A DNA stretch of 64,000 nucleotides from CAWJMF01 sp963843945 (GTDB lineage Bacteria > Vulcanimicrobiota > Vulcanimicrobiia > Vulcanimicrobiales > Vulcanimicrobiaceae), in contig CAWJMF010000001.1 of assembly GCA_963843945.1 (NCBI GenBank), positions 213,458 through 277,457 on the forward strand, in the 5' to 3' direction. Below the pieces are notes generated by a model that saw only the letters and a list, made by a program, of their open reading frames with translations, was not told the origin of the DNA and did no database searches. Shown piece after piece: positions 15,993 through 24,106 of this stretch. A program made the position numbers and the translations under genes. Position 1 is the first letter of the stretch. The number at the start of each line of letters is the position of its first letter.

Positions 15993-16151
15993 GTGCTCGG
16001 CCTCGTCGTGAGCGCGGTGATGAACTTCATCATCACGCTGGAGACGGGAACACCCTGGGGACCCGCCTTCGTCGAAGGCCTCATCACCAACGTCGTGTTT
16101 TACGCGACCCCGGTCGCTTTGATTCTGGCGCGCGCCGCGCGCCGCGCGTAA
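15993..16151 (+). CDS. Small membrane protein, doubtful, possibly the end of a larger gene
   Basis: An open frame that becomes protein-like only from about 15958. Two hydrophobic helices (LVLGLVVSAVMNFII and LITNVVFYATPVALILA) are separated by TLETGTPWGPAFVEG, and it ends RAARRA. I list the first GTG (15993, 52 residues) because the frame further upstream is antisense to the dehydrogenase remnant and does not look coding. No ribosome site is clear. The junction at about 15960-15990 may be the edge of the deletion that left that remnant. Confidence 0.35.
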   Translation: MLGLVVSAVMNFIITLETGTPWGPAFVEGLITNVVFYATPVALILARAARRA

Positions 16152-16281
16152 CGCTCGAGGATTTGTTTTCGCCCGAGCGACGGACGCGACGTCAAGCCGG
16201 GTTCGTCCTGAAAGCGCTCGGAAAGTCGAGCCTCCTATGCTGAGTCCCTACTCGAACCAGCTTCGCAGGAGAGGACTTCGT

Positions 16282-17208
16282 ATGAAGCGCTTACTTTCTT
16301 CGACTCGCCACGGCGTGTACGCCACGCTCGCGGCGCTTCTCGCAGGCTGCAGCGGCGGCACCTCAGGGCCGGGGCCGGCCCCAATCGGCGCGCCGCTGCC
16401 TGCGGCGCGGACTTCCGCGCAACCGGATGCGCTACTCGCAAGCCCAAATAATTCCAAGGGACCAGGCACCTTCGGCGTCGCCGTCGGCGATATGCTCGCC
16501 GTCGAATGGAATTCCGCCGTCGTCCAAACGTGCTCGACGCCGATCACCCCGACCAACGACGTCTGCAACGGACCGATCCCCAAGGCTTCTTTTCCTAAGG
16601 ACCAGCTGACTGAATCCGGCTCGAATCAGGGCGCGACCGATTCAGCCTCCCTCCTCGCGAGGACGGCCGTCGGGAGGCTGAGCGGAAACGTCGCAGCAGC
16701 AGCCGCACCGGGCGTGCAAAACGGCGTCGTAGTCGCAGCCGCGGCGGCGACCGCGACCGTCAATCTGTCGTGGACCGACACGGTCACTTTCACGCCGTCC
16801 GCGTCGCTTCCGGTGGGTTCGCCCGTGACTTTCACAGCCACCCTCGCCTTCACCGGTAAACCGAAATTTGCGTGCACGGCGCTGTCAGGTGGAAGCGTGG
16901 AAGCCGGGATTGGCGGGATCGCGAGCTTGTACGCCCTCGACGAGTGCACGGGGACGACGCTCGACATCGTTCCGCCCGTATTAAGCGCACAGTTCACGAC
17001 GACGGTGGGGACCTCGATTCCCATTAACGGGTTTCTGCAGCTTAGCGCGTCGGCCGATACGTCCTTTGTGAATGGCGGTTCGACGTCGTCCGGAACCTTT
17101 GGCGCCAAGTTCCACCTCGACCCCGTAACCGCCGGCGCGACGTACGCTACCGCGAGCGGGAAATCGTTCTTGACGCCGGCTCAGAAAACGGCTACGGAAG
17201 ACGATTGA
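16282..17208 (+). CDS. Secreted lipoprotein of unknown function
   Basis: 308 residues. The ATG at 16282 follows AGGAGAGGA, and the signal KRLLSSTRHGVYATLAALLAGC carries a lipobox. The mature protein is poor in charge and rich in Ala, Thr, Ser and Gly. It has four Cys that may pair (VVQTCSTPITPTNDVCNG; KFACTALSG; LDECTGT) and beta-strand-like alternation (VNLSWTDTVTFTPSASLPVG, PVTFTATLAFTG), suggesting an immunoglobulin-like or beta-sandwich secreted domain. The last 17 bases overlap the convergent DUF4386 gene. No family recognised. Confidence 0.7.
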   Translation: MKRLLSSTRHGVYATLAALLAGCSGGTSGPGPAPIGAPLPAARTSAQPDALLASPNNSKGPGTFGVAVGDMLAVEWNSAVVQTCSTPITPTNDVCNGPIPKASFPKDQLTESGSNQGATDSASLLARTAVGRLSGNVAAAAAPGVQNGVVVAAAAATATVNLSWTDTVTFTPSASLPVGSPVTFTATLAFTGKPKFACTALSGGSVEAGIGGIASLYALDECTGTTLDIVPPVLSAQFTTTVGTSIPINGFLQLSASADTSFVNGGSTSSGTFGAKFHLDPVTAGATYATASGKSFLTPAQKTATEDD

Positions 17209-17929
17209 CCTCTGCGGCTCGCATCCTCTCGTTCCACTTGGGGACGTTCACGCCCATGACGATGAGCCAGAGCGTGAATGAAAACTCGCCGACGGCAGTG
17301 AGCGCGAGGTATGCGTCGGGCAGCGAGTACTTCGGAACGAGCGGATCGAGGATGCCGTCGGCAAGATAGAGCACGCCGGCAATGGCGAGAAAGATCCCGA
17401 TGAGCTTCGGGAAGTAACCCGAGCGGAAGATCAAATATCCGACCAGGAGGTCGCGAAACGCGATCGGCACGAGCACGACGTCGTAGCCGGCCCCGTGCAA
17501 CTTCAGTGCAAACAGCGCCATGGCGTGAAGCTGGGCCGGCGAGAATACCGACAAATAGTGGGGGTCCGAAACGAGCGTAAGAGCGCCGAAGTGCAAGAGC
17601 GAGATGACGCTCAAGACGACGTCGCCGACGAGTTCGAAGATCATCGCCAGCAACGCCAGCGTTTCGCTCACGGGCCGCAGTAAAACGTAGAGCAGCACCG
17701 CCAACGCGACGTCGCAAACGACCGCACAATCCGTCGCTCACGAAACCGGCGCGAAAGAGAAACTGATTGCCAGGATGTTCGCGGCGGTGGCTTCGGCATC
17801 GCCATGCGGGGCGACGAGTCGCCCGCGAACGTAGAGCTCGGCGAAAATACCGAGGACGATCACGCCGAGGTAGAGCCAGCCCGCCGCTCTGGCGGTGCGT
17901 TGGGGCGAGTTCGTCACCGCTGAGGACAC
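17192..17929 (-). CDS. DUF4386-family membrane protein, frame broken twice
   Basis: Polytopic protein of the DUF4386 type. The N-terminal piece (RTARAAGWLYLGVIVLGIFAELYVRGRL, then HGDAEATAANILA) and the C-terminal piece (VVCDVALAVLLYVLLRPVSE through FSFTLWLIVMGVNVPKW) lie in the same frame but are separated by a stop. Between about 17745 and 17715 the expected QFLFRAGFVSD sits in a different frame, so one missing and one extra base about 40 bases apart cancel out. Joined, it is about 245 residues with six to seven helices. GTG codons at 17953, 17929 and 17917 are possible starts; I use 17929. Two compensating indels suggest consensus error, though a recent pseudogene cannot be excluded. Function unknown. 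Confidence 0.7.
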
Positions 17930-18048
17930 GGGATCGACGCGTTCAGAATGCACCGGCGCGGACCTCCTGTGCGCGGGTACCGCCCCCCGTAACGGAGGTT
18001 TCACTGCGCTCGGAACGAGCACACTGCAGCCTCGCGAACTCGGAGCGG

Positions 18049-18534
18049 ATGAATTGGGAAGCCCTTGCGGCGATCGGCGCGGCCTTCACCGCACTCGTCA
18101 TTCTAGCGACCGCGATCTACGCGTCGCGACAGGTCCGCGCGCTGAACGCGCAGATCGATCACCTTCGCCGTGCCACGCAACTGGACGGAACGCCGGCGGT
18201 TTTCGATCAGATCTTTTCCGCGGATTTCTTGTCCGCGTACCGTGCCGAGGCGCTCGAGCGCGCTCCTAGCACCGAAATCCACAAGGAGCGCACCGTACAG
18301 CGGCACATGGAGCGCGTCGGCACCCTGATCCGGAACGGACTGCTCGACGCCGACGTCGTCATCGACTTCTCGCGCGACATCGTCACGCAAACCTGGCGAC
18401 GCTTACGACCGCTGGTATTCGAACAGCGGCGTTACCTGAACGACGATCAAATGTGGGAGAGCTTCGAATACTTGGCGCTAGAAGTCGCACGCATCGACGC
18501 ACGGACGGCTCGGGCCCGGGCCGGCTCCACGTGA
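18049..18534 (+). CDS. Small membrane-anchored protein, DUF4760-like
   Basis: 161 residues from the ATG at 18049. An N-terminal helix (ALAAIGAAFTALVILATAIYASRQV) is followed by a soluble helical domain: LNAQIDHLRRATQ, FDQIFSADFLSAYRAEALE, HMERVGTLIRNGLLDADVVIDFSRDIVTQTWRRLRPLVFEQR and MWESFEYLALEVAR. The same design occurs in the gene at 39622-40218, so the two are distant paralogues. Proteins of this type are widespread in bacteria without assigned function. Upstream lies the divergent DUF4386 gene. Confidence 0.7.
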   Translation: MNWEALAAIGAAFTALVILATAIYASRQVRALNAQIDHLRRATQLDGTPAVFDQIFSADFLSAYRAEALERAPSTEIHKERTVQRHMERVGTLIRNGLLDADVVIDFSRDIVTQTWRRLRPLVFEQRRYLNDDQMWESFEYLALEVARIDARTARARAGST

Positions 18535-18631
18535 CCTCGCGAGGGGGCCGCTCGCTCGGGAATCCGGCCGCCAAAGCAGCCCCAACGGTTCCGGGGCCTG
18601 GGAAGCGGTAAGCCGGCGTCGAAAAATCTCG

Positions 18632-18644
18632 CCCCATATTGGGG
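18632..18644. promoter_or_regulatory. CCCCA/TGGGG palindrome upstream of the cytochrome c-multicopper oxidase pair
   Basis: CCCCATATTGGGG is a 5-bp perfect palindrome with a 3-base centre lying 9 bases before the cytochrome gene ATG; the G run that follows is also the likely ribosome site. A C tract and a G tract around a short AT centre recall operators of CsoR/RcnR-type metal sensors. This is a guess from context, and no regulator gene is adjacent. It could equally be an mRNA hairpin that masks the ribosome site. Confidence 0.3.
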
Positions 18645-18653
18645 GGTCTTCGA

Positions 18654-19235
18654 ATGAAATACCGTGCGATCGTGCTCGCCGGGGCGTGCCTTCTTTCCGC
18701 CGCCGCTCCGGCGTGGGCGGCCGACGCGAATGCCGGCGCCAAGCTGACGCAAACGAATGGCTGCATGGGCTGTCACGGCGCGAACTTTGAAGGCGGCGCG
18801 GGCCCCAAGCTCTTCGGTATCGAGCATCGCCTCTCGCCGGCGCAAATCGCCGCCGCAATCTCGAACCCGAAGCCGCCGATGCCGAAATTTCCACTCACCG
18901 GAGCGCAGGTTTCCGACATTGTCGCGTACCTCTCGGACCTCGATGGCGGCGTCGCGCACGCTGCGCCCGTCGTGAGCCTGTCACCGGCCTCACCCTCGAA
19001 TCGCGCCGAACTAACGATTCGCTTTCCCGGAACGCCACCGAAGCACGTAACGGCACAACCGTCGATGAAGATGGGCGGTTCGAGCATGAACGCTCCGCGA
19101 GTGACGCTCTCGGCGACGAGCGATCCCCACGTTTGGCGGGGGAAAGTCACCTTCGACATGGGCGGCGCCTGGACGATCGACGTCAACTACGACGGACAAC
19201 ACATCAGCGTACCGGTGCACGTCACCGGAATGTGA
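18654..19235 (+). CDS. Periplasmic c-type cytochrome with C-terminal beta domain
   Basis: 193 residues from the ATG at 18654 (GGGGGG seven bases upstream). A signal peptide (about 1-25, ending AAPAWA) precedes a class I cytochrome c domain with one haem site, CMGCH near 43, and a likely axial Met in PKPPMPKFPLT near 83. From about residue 105 a second domain with beta alternation (SNRAELTIRFPG, VTLSATSDPHVWRGKVTFDMGGAWTIDVNYDG, VPVHVTGM) resembles the FixH/YtkA or CopC-like beta sandwich. The stop overlaps the GTG of the multicopper oxidase (GTGA), so the two are made together, and electron transfer between them is plausible. Confidence 0.88.
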   Translation: MKYRAIVLAGACLLSAAAPAWAADANAGAKLTQTNGCMGCHGANFEGGAGPKLFGIEHRLSPAQIAAAISNPKPPMPKFPLTGAQVSDIVAYLSDLDGGVAHAAPVVSLSPASPSNRAELTIRFPGTPPKHVTAQPSMKMGGSSMNAPRVTLSATSDPHVWRGKVTFDMGGAWTIDVNYDGQHISVPVHVTGM

Positions 19236-20677
19236 GCGGGATAGCGCGGACCGCGTTCCTGAGGTCGGGCGCGGGCGGCATCCTTGCCGCGGCTCTGCCT
19301 TCGCTTGGAAAAGCCGACGCCGCGCGCGACCTCGTTAAGCTCACGCTCACCGCTGCTCCGTTTACCTTCGTTCCCGTTGCCGGAAGCGCGTTCGGGGCCC
19401 TCGCCTACAATGGAAGCGTCCCGGGGCCGCTCATTCGAGTCGCCCTCGGCCAACGCGTGCGCATTCTCTTCCGCAATCGCAGCGGGGGCCCGTGCAGCGT
19501 GCATTGGCACGGCCAGATTTTGCCGAATGCGATGGACGGCGTGGCGGGCATCACGCAGCCCGCGGTGGCTGACGGGCACGATTTCTTGTACGAGTTCACC
19601 CCGGGGCCGCCGGGAACTCGCTTCTACCACGATCATGCAATGAGCCTGAGGATGAACATCATGCGTGGGCTTTTTGGATTGTTCATCATCGACGATCCGC
19701 GCGCTTTGCCGGCGGACGCCGAATTTGCACTGGTCTTTCACGACGTGCCGGACCTCGCCTCAATCGAGCGAGCGACGAAAGGAACGAGCGGCGCGCCGAT
19801 GGCCGATCCACCCGGATCGCCGGAGCTGCGTCAAATGCGCGCGGACGATAAGATGGGAGATGAAGTCGCCTACGTCGCGCACTGCGTCAATGGCGCAGCG
19901 TATCCCCAAACGAAGCGGCTTGCGGTCAAGGTTGGCCAGCGCGTTCGCTTGCGCGTGTTGAACGCGAACATGACGCAAACGCGGTACGTCCGGCTCGCAG
20001 GGCACCGGCTTACGGTCACGCATTCGGACGGAAACCCGCTTCCGCAGACGGTCGAGGTCGATGCCTTACGCCTCGGAATCGCCGAGCGCTACGATGCGCT
20101 GTTTGAGGTGCGCGAACCTGGTTCTTGGCTATTGCAGGGGATTTCGAGCGATCCCTTAGCGTATCAGCAAGCCGTCGTCGTGCACACCGAAGGGATGGAG
20201 CGCGCGGCGCCGCAGGCGAGTCCCGAGTCGCTTGAGGGCGTCGACTATTTTACGTATGAGAAGGCCGGCGGCATGGCCGACGCGCCCTTCGACCATTCCG
20301 GCGCAACGATCGTCAAGGACTTTGAAATCGGCGGCGGCGACTACGGCAGCGGCCGTTGGACGCTCAATGAAAAGGCCTGGCCCGAGACTGAGAAGATCGC
20401 CGTGCGCGACGGCGATCGGGTCGTCGTGCGCTTCACGAATAAGACCGACATGGACCACCCGATGCACCTGCACGGTCACGTCTTCGAGATCGTCGAGATC
20501 GACGGGCGAGCGCTGCAGCGGCCGCTTCCTAAGGACGTGGCGCTCGTGCGAGCCAACGGCGGGACGCTTACCTGGCGCTTCAACGCGACGTCGCCCGCCG
20601 GCCGCTGGCTCCTTCACTGCCACAACGAGATTCACATGATGGGCGGCTTGATGACCGAGGTCGTGTACGAGGGGTAA
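19232..20677 (+). CDS. Multicopper oxidase
   Basis: 481 residues from a GTG that overlaps the cytochrome stop. The N-terminus (ARTAFLRSGAGGILAAALP) looks like a Tat or Sec signal. Three cupredoxin domains carry all copper motifs: HWHGQ (about 90), FYHDHAM (about 130), HPMHLHGH (about 410) and HCHNEIHMMGG (about 460). The last supplies the type 1 site Cys and its flanking His, with Met as axial ligand. The enzyme couples oxidation of a metal ion, phenol or cytochrome to four-electron reduction of oxygen in the periplasm. The substrate is not evident; the fused-operon cytochrome suggests it may take electrons from that protein or protect against copper. Confidence 0.92.
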   Translation: MSGIARTAFLRSGAGGILAAALPSLGKADAARDLVKLTLTAAPFTFVPVAGSAFGALAYNGSVPGPLIRVALGQRVRILFRNRSGGPCSVHWHGQILPNAMDGVAGITQPAVADGHDFLYEFTPGPPGTRFYHDHAMSLRMNIMRGLFGLFIIDDPRALPADAEFALVFHDVPDLASIERATKGTSGAPMADPPGSPELRQMRADDKMGDEVAYVAHCVNGAAYPQTKRLAVKVGQRVRLRVLNANMTQTRYVRLAGHRLTVTHSDGNPLPQTVEVDALRLGIAERYDALFEVREPGSWLLQGISSDPLAYQQAVVVHTEGMERAAPQASPESLEGVDYFTYEKAGGMADAPFDHSGATIVKDFEIGGGDYGSGRWTLNEKAWPETEKIAVRDGDRVVVRFTNKTDMDHPMHLHGHVFEIVEIDGRALQRPLPKDVALVRANGGTLTWRFNATSPAGRWLLHCHNEIHMMGGLMTEVVYEG

Positions 20678-20721
20678 GGATCGCACGCCGGCGGCGCCAC
20701 CCGGGCGGCGCGGGAGCGCAT

Positions 20722-21318
20722 TTACGTAAGCGGACCGGGCACGGCGGCCGAATTGCTTCGCCGCATTGCGAGGACGATGCCGCGGATGCAGAAGAGCGCG
20801 ACGAGCGTCAGGACGGCGGCGAGGATTGCGCCGAGGAACGGCGCGACGAAAGCGATGACGACGCCGAGCGCGGCGATGACGTCCTCGATGATGCTGAGCA
20901 CCGGGTTGCCGAGTCCGCCCGTGGTCGCCGTCGAAGCGCCGCGCAACGCGGCGACGCCGCCGTGGACGCCGAGTGCGTTCACCGCGCCAAGCGCCATCAA
21001 GCCGGCGGTGGCGATGTCGGGCGTCGAGCCGTCGGGGATCATGCTGCCGACCAGCACCGCGGCCGCGATCGGCTTGGTCGCGAAATGCAACACGTGCACG
21101 GCGTGATCGACGACCGGCACTTTGTCGGCGAAGAACTCGATGACCGCGAGAATGCCGAGGACGATCGCGGCGCCGTCGGTGCCAAGGAAGTTGAAGCGCA
21201 TCGCGGGATGGAGGTAGCCGAAGTGGATCGCGAGCGCGGCGAGCGCCAGCGTCAGGAACGGCCGAAGGCCGACGCTGGTGCTGAGCGCATAGGCCGTCGC
21301 GAACTGGGTGGCGTCCAT
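20722..21318 (-). CDS. DUF4126-family membrane protein
   Basis: 198 residues, five to six hydrophobic segments rich in Ala and Gly (LRPFLTLALAALAIHFGYL, AAIVLGILAVIEFFADKVPVVD, AVLVGSMIP, VIAALGVVIAFVAPFLGAILAAVLTLVALFCI). The short motif EFFADKVPVVDH with DHAVH is characteristic of the DUF4126 group. Function unknown. It converges with the multicopper oxidase and lies upstream of nothing obviously related; coaE follows on the same strand, 36 bp away in the reading direction of higher coordinates. Confidence 0.8.
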   Translation of the reverse strand: MDATQFATAYALSTSVGLRPFLTLALAALAIHFGYLHPAMRFNFLGTDGAAIVLGILAVIEFFADKVPVVDHAVHVLHFATKPIAAAVLVGSMIPDGSTPDIATAGLMALGAVNALGVHGGVAALRGASTATTGGLGNPVLSIIEDVIAALGVVIAFVAPFLGAILAAVLTLVALFCIRGIVLAMRRSNSAAVPGPLT

Positions 21319-21354
21319 CTCAGCGCCCTATATTCGCCGGATCGGGGCGAAGTT

Positions 21355-21966
21355 TCATCCGCCGGCGCGCGGCGCGGGCGCCCGGGCGAGCAGCTGCTCG
21401 TAGACGGCATTCGTTCGCAGTTGGAGCTGCTCGAGCGTTCCGTCGTTGTCGATCGTGAAGTCGGCCAATTCGCGGGCGCGTTCGGGCGCGATCTGCGCGG
21501 CGATCCGGCGTTCGACTTCGGCGCGCGAAAGGCCGCTGCGTTCCATAGCGCGCGCGATCCGCAGCTCGAGCGGCGCCGTCACCAGCACGTTCGCGTCGCA
21601 GCGCCGGTAGAAGCCGCCCTCGAACAGGAGCGGCACGTCGTGCACGACGAACTGGCCGGGCCCGGCGAGCGCCTCGCGCGCTTCGCCGAGGCGGCGCACG
21701 ATCGGGTGGACCAGCGCGTTCAGTTCGGCCCGCGCGGACGGATCGTGGAAAACGATGCGCGCCAGCGCGGCCCGGTCGAGCCGGCCGTCCGGCACCGCTT
21801 GCGGCCAGCGCCGCGCGACGGCATCCAAACCTGGACTGCCCTCGGCGAGCGCTTCGCGCGCCAGCGCGTCGGCATCGATGACGAGCGCGCCGCGCGCGGC
21901 GAAGACTTTGGCGGCCTCGGACTTCCCCGAACCGATGCCGCCGGTCAACCCGATGCGCGCTTTCAC
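21355..21966 (-). CDS. coaE: Dephospho-CoA kinase
   Basis: Last step of coenzyme A synthesis: ATP-dependent phosphorylation of the ribose 3'-hydroxyl of dephospho-CoA. 203 residues, standard length. The P-loop is GLTGGIGSGKS at the N-terminus, followed by VIDADALAREAL, the CoA-binding/lid segments HPIVRRLGEAREAL and VHDVPLLFEGGFY, and RIAAQIAPERARELADFTIDNDG. The start is a GTG 10 bases after the true end of rpsA, so coaE is probably the distal gene of an rpsA-coaE unit. Confidence 0.95.
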   Translation of the reverse strand: MKARIGLTGGIGSGKSEAAKVFAARGALVIDADALAREALAEGSPGLDAVARRWPQAVPDGRLDRAALARIVFHDPSARAELNALVHPIVRRLGEAREALAGPGQFVVHDVPLLFEGGFYRRCDANVLVTAPLELRIARAMERSGLSRAEVERRIAAQIAPERARELADFTIDNDGTLEQLQLRTNAVYEQLLARAPAPRAGG

Positions 21967-21976
21967 GCGCGCATCG

Positions 21977-23127
21977 CTATTCGGTGACGGCCTCTAAGGC
22001 CGCGACGACATCGCCCTCGACGCCGAGATCGGCGAGCTCTTCGCTCGGGATGTCGGCGACGTGCTGGATCGAAGCCGGTAATGCGGCGCGTTGCGCCGTT
22101 GATCGTCAAGCAGCGTCACTTCGACCTCTTGGCCGGGGCTGTACTGCGCGGTCGGTTCGAACTCGCCCTTGGGCACCATCGCGAGCACGCCCGGGATGAT
22201 CTCGACGAGCAAGTAGTTCGGCGTGACCTTGACGACTTGCGCGACGAGCTGCTGGCCTTCGACGAGCTTCTCGGCGTGCTCGACCCACGGGTCGGGCAAC
22301 GCGTGCTTGAGCGAAAGCGAGACCTTCTTGGCCTCGGGATCGAACTTCATCACTTCGACCTGAACGATGTCGCCGATCTTGACCACTTCGCTCGGGTGCT
22401 TGATGCGCGCGTACGAGAGTTCGCTGTTATGGATCAGGCCGTCGATGCCGCCGAGGTCGACGAAGGCGCCGAACTCCGCCAGACGGACCACGACGCCCTC
22501 GCGAATCTGACCGACCGCCAGCGTGCCCAACAGCTCGGACTTCTTGGCGTTGAGCTCTTCCTCGAGCACCAGCCGCTGCGAAAGCACGACGCGGTGCCGC
22601 TTGTGATCGAGGTCGATCACCTTGAGGCGCAGATGCTTGCCGATGAGTTCGTCGAGATTTCCGACGGGCTGACGGCGGATCTGCGAAGCGGGAACGAAGC
22701 CGCGCATGCCGAGGTCGACGAGAACGCCGCCTTTGACGACTTGCGTCACGGTCGCTTCGATCACTTCGTCGTTCTCGTGCGCTTGGATGACCTTTTCCCA
22801 GGTCTTGAGCGCGCGGGCGCGGCGCTCGGACAGGAACAGCGTGCCGTCCTGATCGTCGATCCGGTGGATCATCACTTCGAGCTTATCGCCTACGTGAAGT
22901 TCCTTGGGGTCGACGGCGAGCGAAAGCTCGCGGAAACTGAGAACGCCCTCGGACTTGCCGCCGATGTCGACGAGCAGCTCGTCTTGATACTTGGCGACGA
23001 TCAGGCCGACGAGGACCTGACCTTCATCGAGGACTTTGAGGCTCTCTTCATACATGCGCTGTTCGAGCGCGAGCTGGTCTTCTTCGAGTTCTTCCGCCGG
23101 CGGCGGTGCGATGTCGGTAGTAGTAAT
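21977..23127 (-). CDS. rpsA: 30S ribosomal protein S1, four S1 domains; AUU start and late frame break
   Basis: mRNA-binding ribosomal protein that helps initiation. Four S1 domains run in series (GQVLVGLIVAKYQDELLVDIG; EATVTQVVKGGVLVDLGMRGFVPASQ; GVVVRLAEFGAFVDLGGIDGLIHNSELS; AQVVKVTPNYLLVEIIPGVLAMVPKGE). The first ATG (23055) lacks a ribosome site and cuts off an acidic leader typical of S1. Upstream in frame, AAAGGGG lies seven bases before an ATT at 23127, and no NTG codon lies between, so AUU is the likely start (TTTDIAPPPAEELEEDQ). Near 22085 the frame changes by one missing base: the following frame gives a coherent acidic tail, IQHVADIPSEELADLGVEGD, ending TAG at 21977, whereas the literal frame ends in Ser/Arg-rich nonsense. 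Confidence 0.92.
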
Positions 23128-23141
23128 GAAATATCCCCTTT
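23125..23141 (-). promoter_or_regulatory. Ribosome binding site and AUU start codon of rpsA
   Basis: On the minus strand AAAGGGG (23141-23135), a 7-base spacer, then ATT (23127-23125) in frame with S1. A TAA lies five codons upstream, and the 24 codons between this ATT and the ATG at 23055 contain no ATG, GTG, TTG or CTG. AUU initiation is well known for infC, where it allows translational self-control; S1 synthesis is also self-controlled in Escherichia coli. Confidence 0.55.
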
Positions 23142-23222
23142 ACTCAGTGCGCCGGGTCGAAAGGTGCCCGGTCACACCGCCGCGCTTTGCGCAGTTCCCT
23201 CATACGGAGGGCTTTATTTGAG

Positions 23223-23228
23223 AGTATA
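23223..23228 (-). promoter_or_regulatory. Possible -10 element for rpsA
   Basis: TATACT on the minus strand in the 114-bp gap between mutM and rpsA, about 95 bases before the AUU start. No convincing -35 hexamer lies 16-18 bases upstream, so this is weak. The leader between them contains a short hairpin (CCCTC, 5-base loop, GAGGG) that could take part in translational control. Confidence 0.25.
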
Positions 23229-23241
23229 AGATGATGACGGA

Positions 23242-24057
23242 TCAGGTGCGTTGGCATTTCCGGCACCACCAGGTGCCGCGCTGAGCCAGGACCGTTCTCA
23301 CGATGGGACGCCCGCACGTCCGGCAGCTTTCGCCGTCCCGGCCGTAAACGGACAACTGGTTTTGGAAGCCGCCGCGCAGACCCTCGGCGTCGACGTAGTC
23401 GTCGACGCTCGTTCCGCGCATCTCGATCGCGCGCCGGAGCACGTTCTGAATCGAGCTATGGAGACGCTTCCGCGCTTGACGCGAGAGCGTTCCGGCGGGA
23501 CGGTTCGGACGGATCCTCGCCTCCCAGAGCGCCTCGCACGCGTAGATGTTGCCGATCCCCGCAATGCGGCGCTGGTCGAGCAAGAACACCTTGATAGGGG
23601 TGGTCCGCCCGTCCAGCAGTCGCGAGAACGCATCGAAAGAGAACTCTTCCGATAGGGGCTCGAGACCGATCTCGGCAGCCCACGGTTCTTCAGGCCCCGC
23701 CAGGCGCATCCTGCCGAACTGGCGGACGTCGGCGAAGCAGAGGCGCGTCCCATCGTGAAACGTCAGGAGTACGTTGCTGTAAGGCTCCGGACGCGTCGCG
23801 CTCGCCTGCTGGACGATCAGCCTCCCGGTCATCCGAAGATGAACGACGAGCTTCCGACCACGATCCAGCGAGACGACCACGTACTTTCCGCGCCGTCCGA
23901 CCCCGTCGATTCGCGCTCCGGCAATCTCTCGCTCGAAGCGCGCGGCCTCCGGAGAGACCACCTTCGCCAGGGTCACCGCCGCCGAGGAGATCGTCTTGCC
24001 TGCTACCGCGGTATTCAGGCCGCGGGCAATCGTCTCAACTTCGGGGAGTTCCGGCAC
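23242..24057 (-). CDS. mutM: Formamidopyrimidine-DNA glycosylase (Fpg/MutM)
   Basis: Base-excision repair enzyme that removes 8-oxoguanine and nicks the abasic site. 271 residues. The mature N-terminus PELPEVETIARGL supplies the catalytic Pro and Glu after Met removal; the start is a GTG. Lys in GRRGKYVVV (about 57) is the other conserved catalytic residue. The H2TH region has RIAGIGNIYACEALW, and the C-terminal zinc finger has Cys-x2-Cys twice (ESCRTCG and WWCRKCQ). It reads on the same strand as rpsA, which lies downstream of it. Confidence 0.96.
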   Translation of the reverse strand: MPELPEVETIARGLNTAVAGKTISSAAVTLAKVVSPEAARFEREIAGARIDGVGRRGKYVVVSLDRGRKLVVHLRMTGRLIVQQASATRPEPYSNVLLTFHDGTRLCFADVRQFGRMRLAGPEEPWAAEIGLEPLSEEFSFDAFSRLLDGRTTPIKVFLLDQRRIAGIGNIYACEALWEARIRPNRPAGTLSRQARKRLHSSIQNVLRRAIEMRGTSVDDYVDAEGLRGGFQNQLSVYGRDGESCRTCGRPIVRTVLAQRGTWWCRKCQRT

Positions 24058-24106
24058 GTACGGAACAGCATAACGCCCGGAACCCCCGGAAAGTTGCGGC
24101 CGGAGC

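Noticed and set aside
15720..16151. A 143-residue plus-strand protein upstream of the lipoprotein gene
   Set aside because: Its first two thirds are antisense to a clear dehydrogenase C-terminal domain and have no protein-like features. Only the last two helices are kept as a doubtful feature.
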